From Neolecta irregularis DAH-3 (taxonomy: Eukaryota; Ascomycota; Neolectomycetes; Neolectales; Neolectaceae), in NCBI GenBank assembly GCA_001929475.1, contig LXFE01000422.1:1562-21543 (forward strand): a stretch of 19,982 nucleotides of DNA, written 5' to 3'. The notes below the pieces were generated by a model that was not told the origin of the DNA, made no database searches, and saw only the letters and a program-made list of their open reading frames with translations. This document shows positions 19,351 to 19,982 of this stretch, piece by piece. Position numbers and translations under genes: made by a program. Each line of letters starts with the position of its first letter. Positions within the stretch are counted from its first letter, which is position 1.

Positions 19351-19917
19351 CTTTCCAAAAATTCGAATCTCAAGTGCGGAAACTAGAGAGGAGAACTCGC
19401 CCTAGACCCAGACCCAGAATACCCGTCTGGAGCAATTGGTACTCTACAATCTGCTATTACAAAGTCTAGATAGTATTTCAATCCCTAACACTTTGGAATA
19501 ACAGTCTGAATAGCATCGCCTGGACCAATGGGCCAGCCCAGCCTCTGAAAATCTCGTGGGCTTTGGCCCACCCCAAGACGGGTTGTCTGATGAAGCAGGT
19601 GGCAGTACTGTTTGTGGGGGAATATGAAGTGTAGCAGCTGGTGGCAGCGAGGACATGCTTATAGCAAGGGTAGCAAGGCATGTAGGGGGAACAGCAGGAG
19701 CAGGGTCAGCGGCAACTTCCTACCACGAGATGGAGGGCTGCCCCATGTCGCTCAGAATCTGTCCCAAGGGTTAAAGTCGAGAAAAGGATGGAGATGGAGT
19801 GAATGTGGCCGGGCCAAACAGGCCAAACTGGTGCGTGAGACGGGAAAGATGGGTGAGCCAGGCAGGAAAGATGGGTGGGCAAGGCTCGCGAGGTGGGCGG
19901 GCAAGACAGGTGTGCGG

Positions 19918-19982
19918 GAGGGATGGGAGAGGCAGGAGGGATGGGAGAGGCAGGAGGGATGGGAGAGGCAGGAGGGATGGGA
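19918..19982. repeat. 18-bp purine-rich minisatellite, cut by window end
   Basis: GAGGGATGGGAGAGGCAG occurs at 19918-19935, 19936-19953 and 19954-19971 without mismatch, with 11 bases of a fourth copy up to the last base. More degenerate G-rich units (GGCAGGAAAGATGGGTG) precede it from about 19840. The plus strand is nearly free of pyrimidines. Confidence 0.92.

Larger units (their letters stand above)
19081..19982. other. Gene-free right end of the window
   Basis: After the chitinase start there is an AT-rich part (19081-19260), a MITE-like terminus with internal direct repeats (19264-19350), a mixed part (19351-19800), and a purine-rich part ending in a minisatellite. Frames of 60-90 codons near 19444-19681 on the minus strand show no family resemblance. 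A promoter for the chitinase should lie at the left end. Confidence 0.6.

Noticed and set aside
19444-19681. Minus-strand frames of about 70 codons near the right end
   Set aside because: No motif, no convincing start context and no supporting splice signals. They could be part of a gene outside the window, but nothing shows it.

Overview
The window is a gene-dense piece of a fungal nuclear genome. Every recognisable protein is eukaryotic, and almost all coding regions are broken by spliceosomal introns. Fungal markers include a Vps74-type GOLPH3 with an N-terminal triple arginine, a Ubp2-type ubiquitin protease with RPT repeats, an Hpc2-type HIR subunit, a GH18 chitinase and a fungus-only WENKER protein. 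Three genes for respiratory complex I show that the organism is not a complex-I-lacking yeast such as Saccharomyces or Schizosaccharomyces. I cannot name the species. Overall gene character is closest to ascomycetes, but this is inference. The most striking genome-wide trait is intron size: 43 introns that I place by reading-frame continuity and family conservation are all 33-45 nt long, and 3 of them are GC-AG.

Layout, left to right. 1-169: upstream sequence with a 20-bp tandem duplication. 170-1591 (+): two-CCCH zinc-finger protein, GC-rich. 1592-1860: promoter region holding a perfect 16-bp palindrome around an MCB box (ACGCGT). 1861-3829 (+): exonuclease 1. 4139-5076 (+): tetraspan Sur7/PalI-like membrane protein. 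5077-6482: repeat-rich spacer with TCTAGTAGAG-type degenerate repeats on both sides of a 267-bp MITE with 22-bp inverted ends and a TTA target duplication. 6483-7212 (+): Hpc2-like histone chaperone subunit. 7461-8536 (-): tubulin-folding cofactor C. 8643-9209 (-): NDUFA11-like complex I subunit. 9262-13268 (+): Ubp2-like deubiquitinase, 11 exons. 13502-14525 (-): WENKER-type fungal protein. 14622-15818 (-): Vps74/GOLPH3. 15955-16486 (-): mitochondrial acyl carrier protein. 16601-17470 (+): NDUFS8, the 8Fe ferredoxin-like subunit of complex I. 17535-19080 (-): GH18 chitinase, 10 exons. 19081-19982: non-coding, with a second MITE-like terminus and a purine-rich 18-bp minisatellite running off the end.

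How the genes relate: most are housekeeping. The notable grouping is mitochondrial. The acyl carrier protein (itself a complex I subunit) and NDUFS8 are divergently transcribed from about 114 bp, and NDUFA11 lies 7 kb away, so three complex I genes sit within 9 kb. Intergenic spaces between these genes are short (52-250 bp). I found no defence system, biosynthetic cluster, CRISPR array or tRNA. The best candidates for novelty are the splicing architecture (tiny introns, GC donors, a 16-nt internal microexon), the symmetric inverted repeat in the complex I divergent promoter, and the two MITE-like elements.
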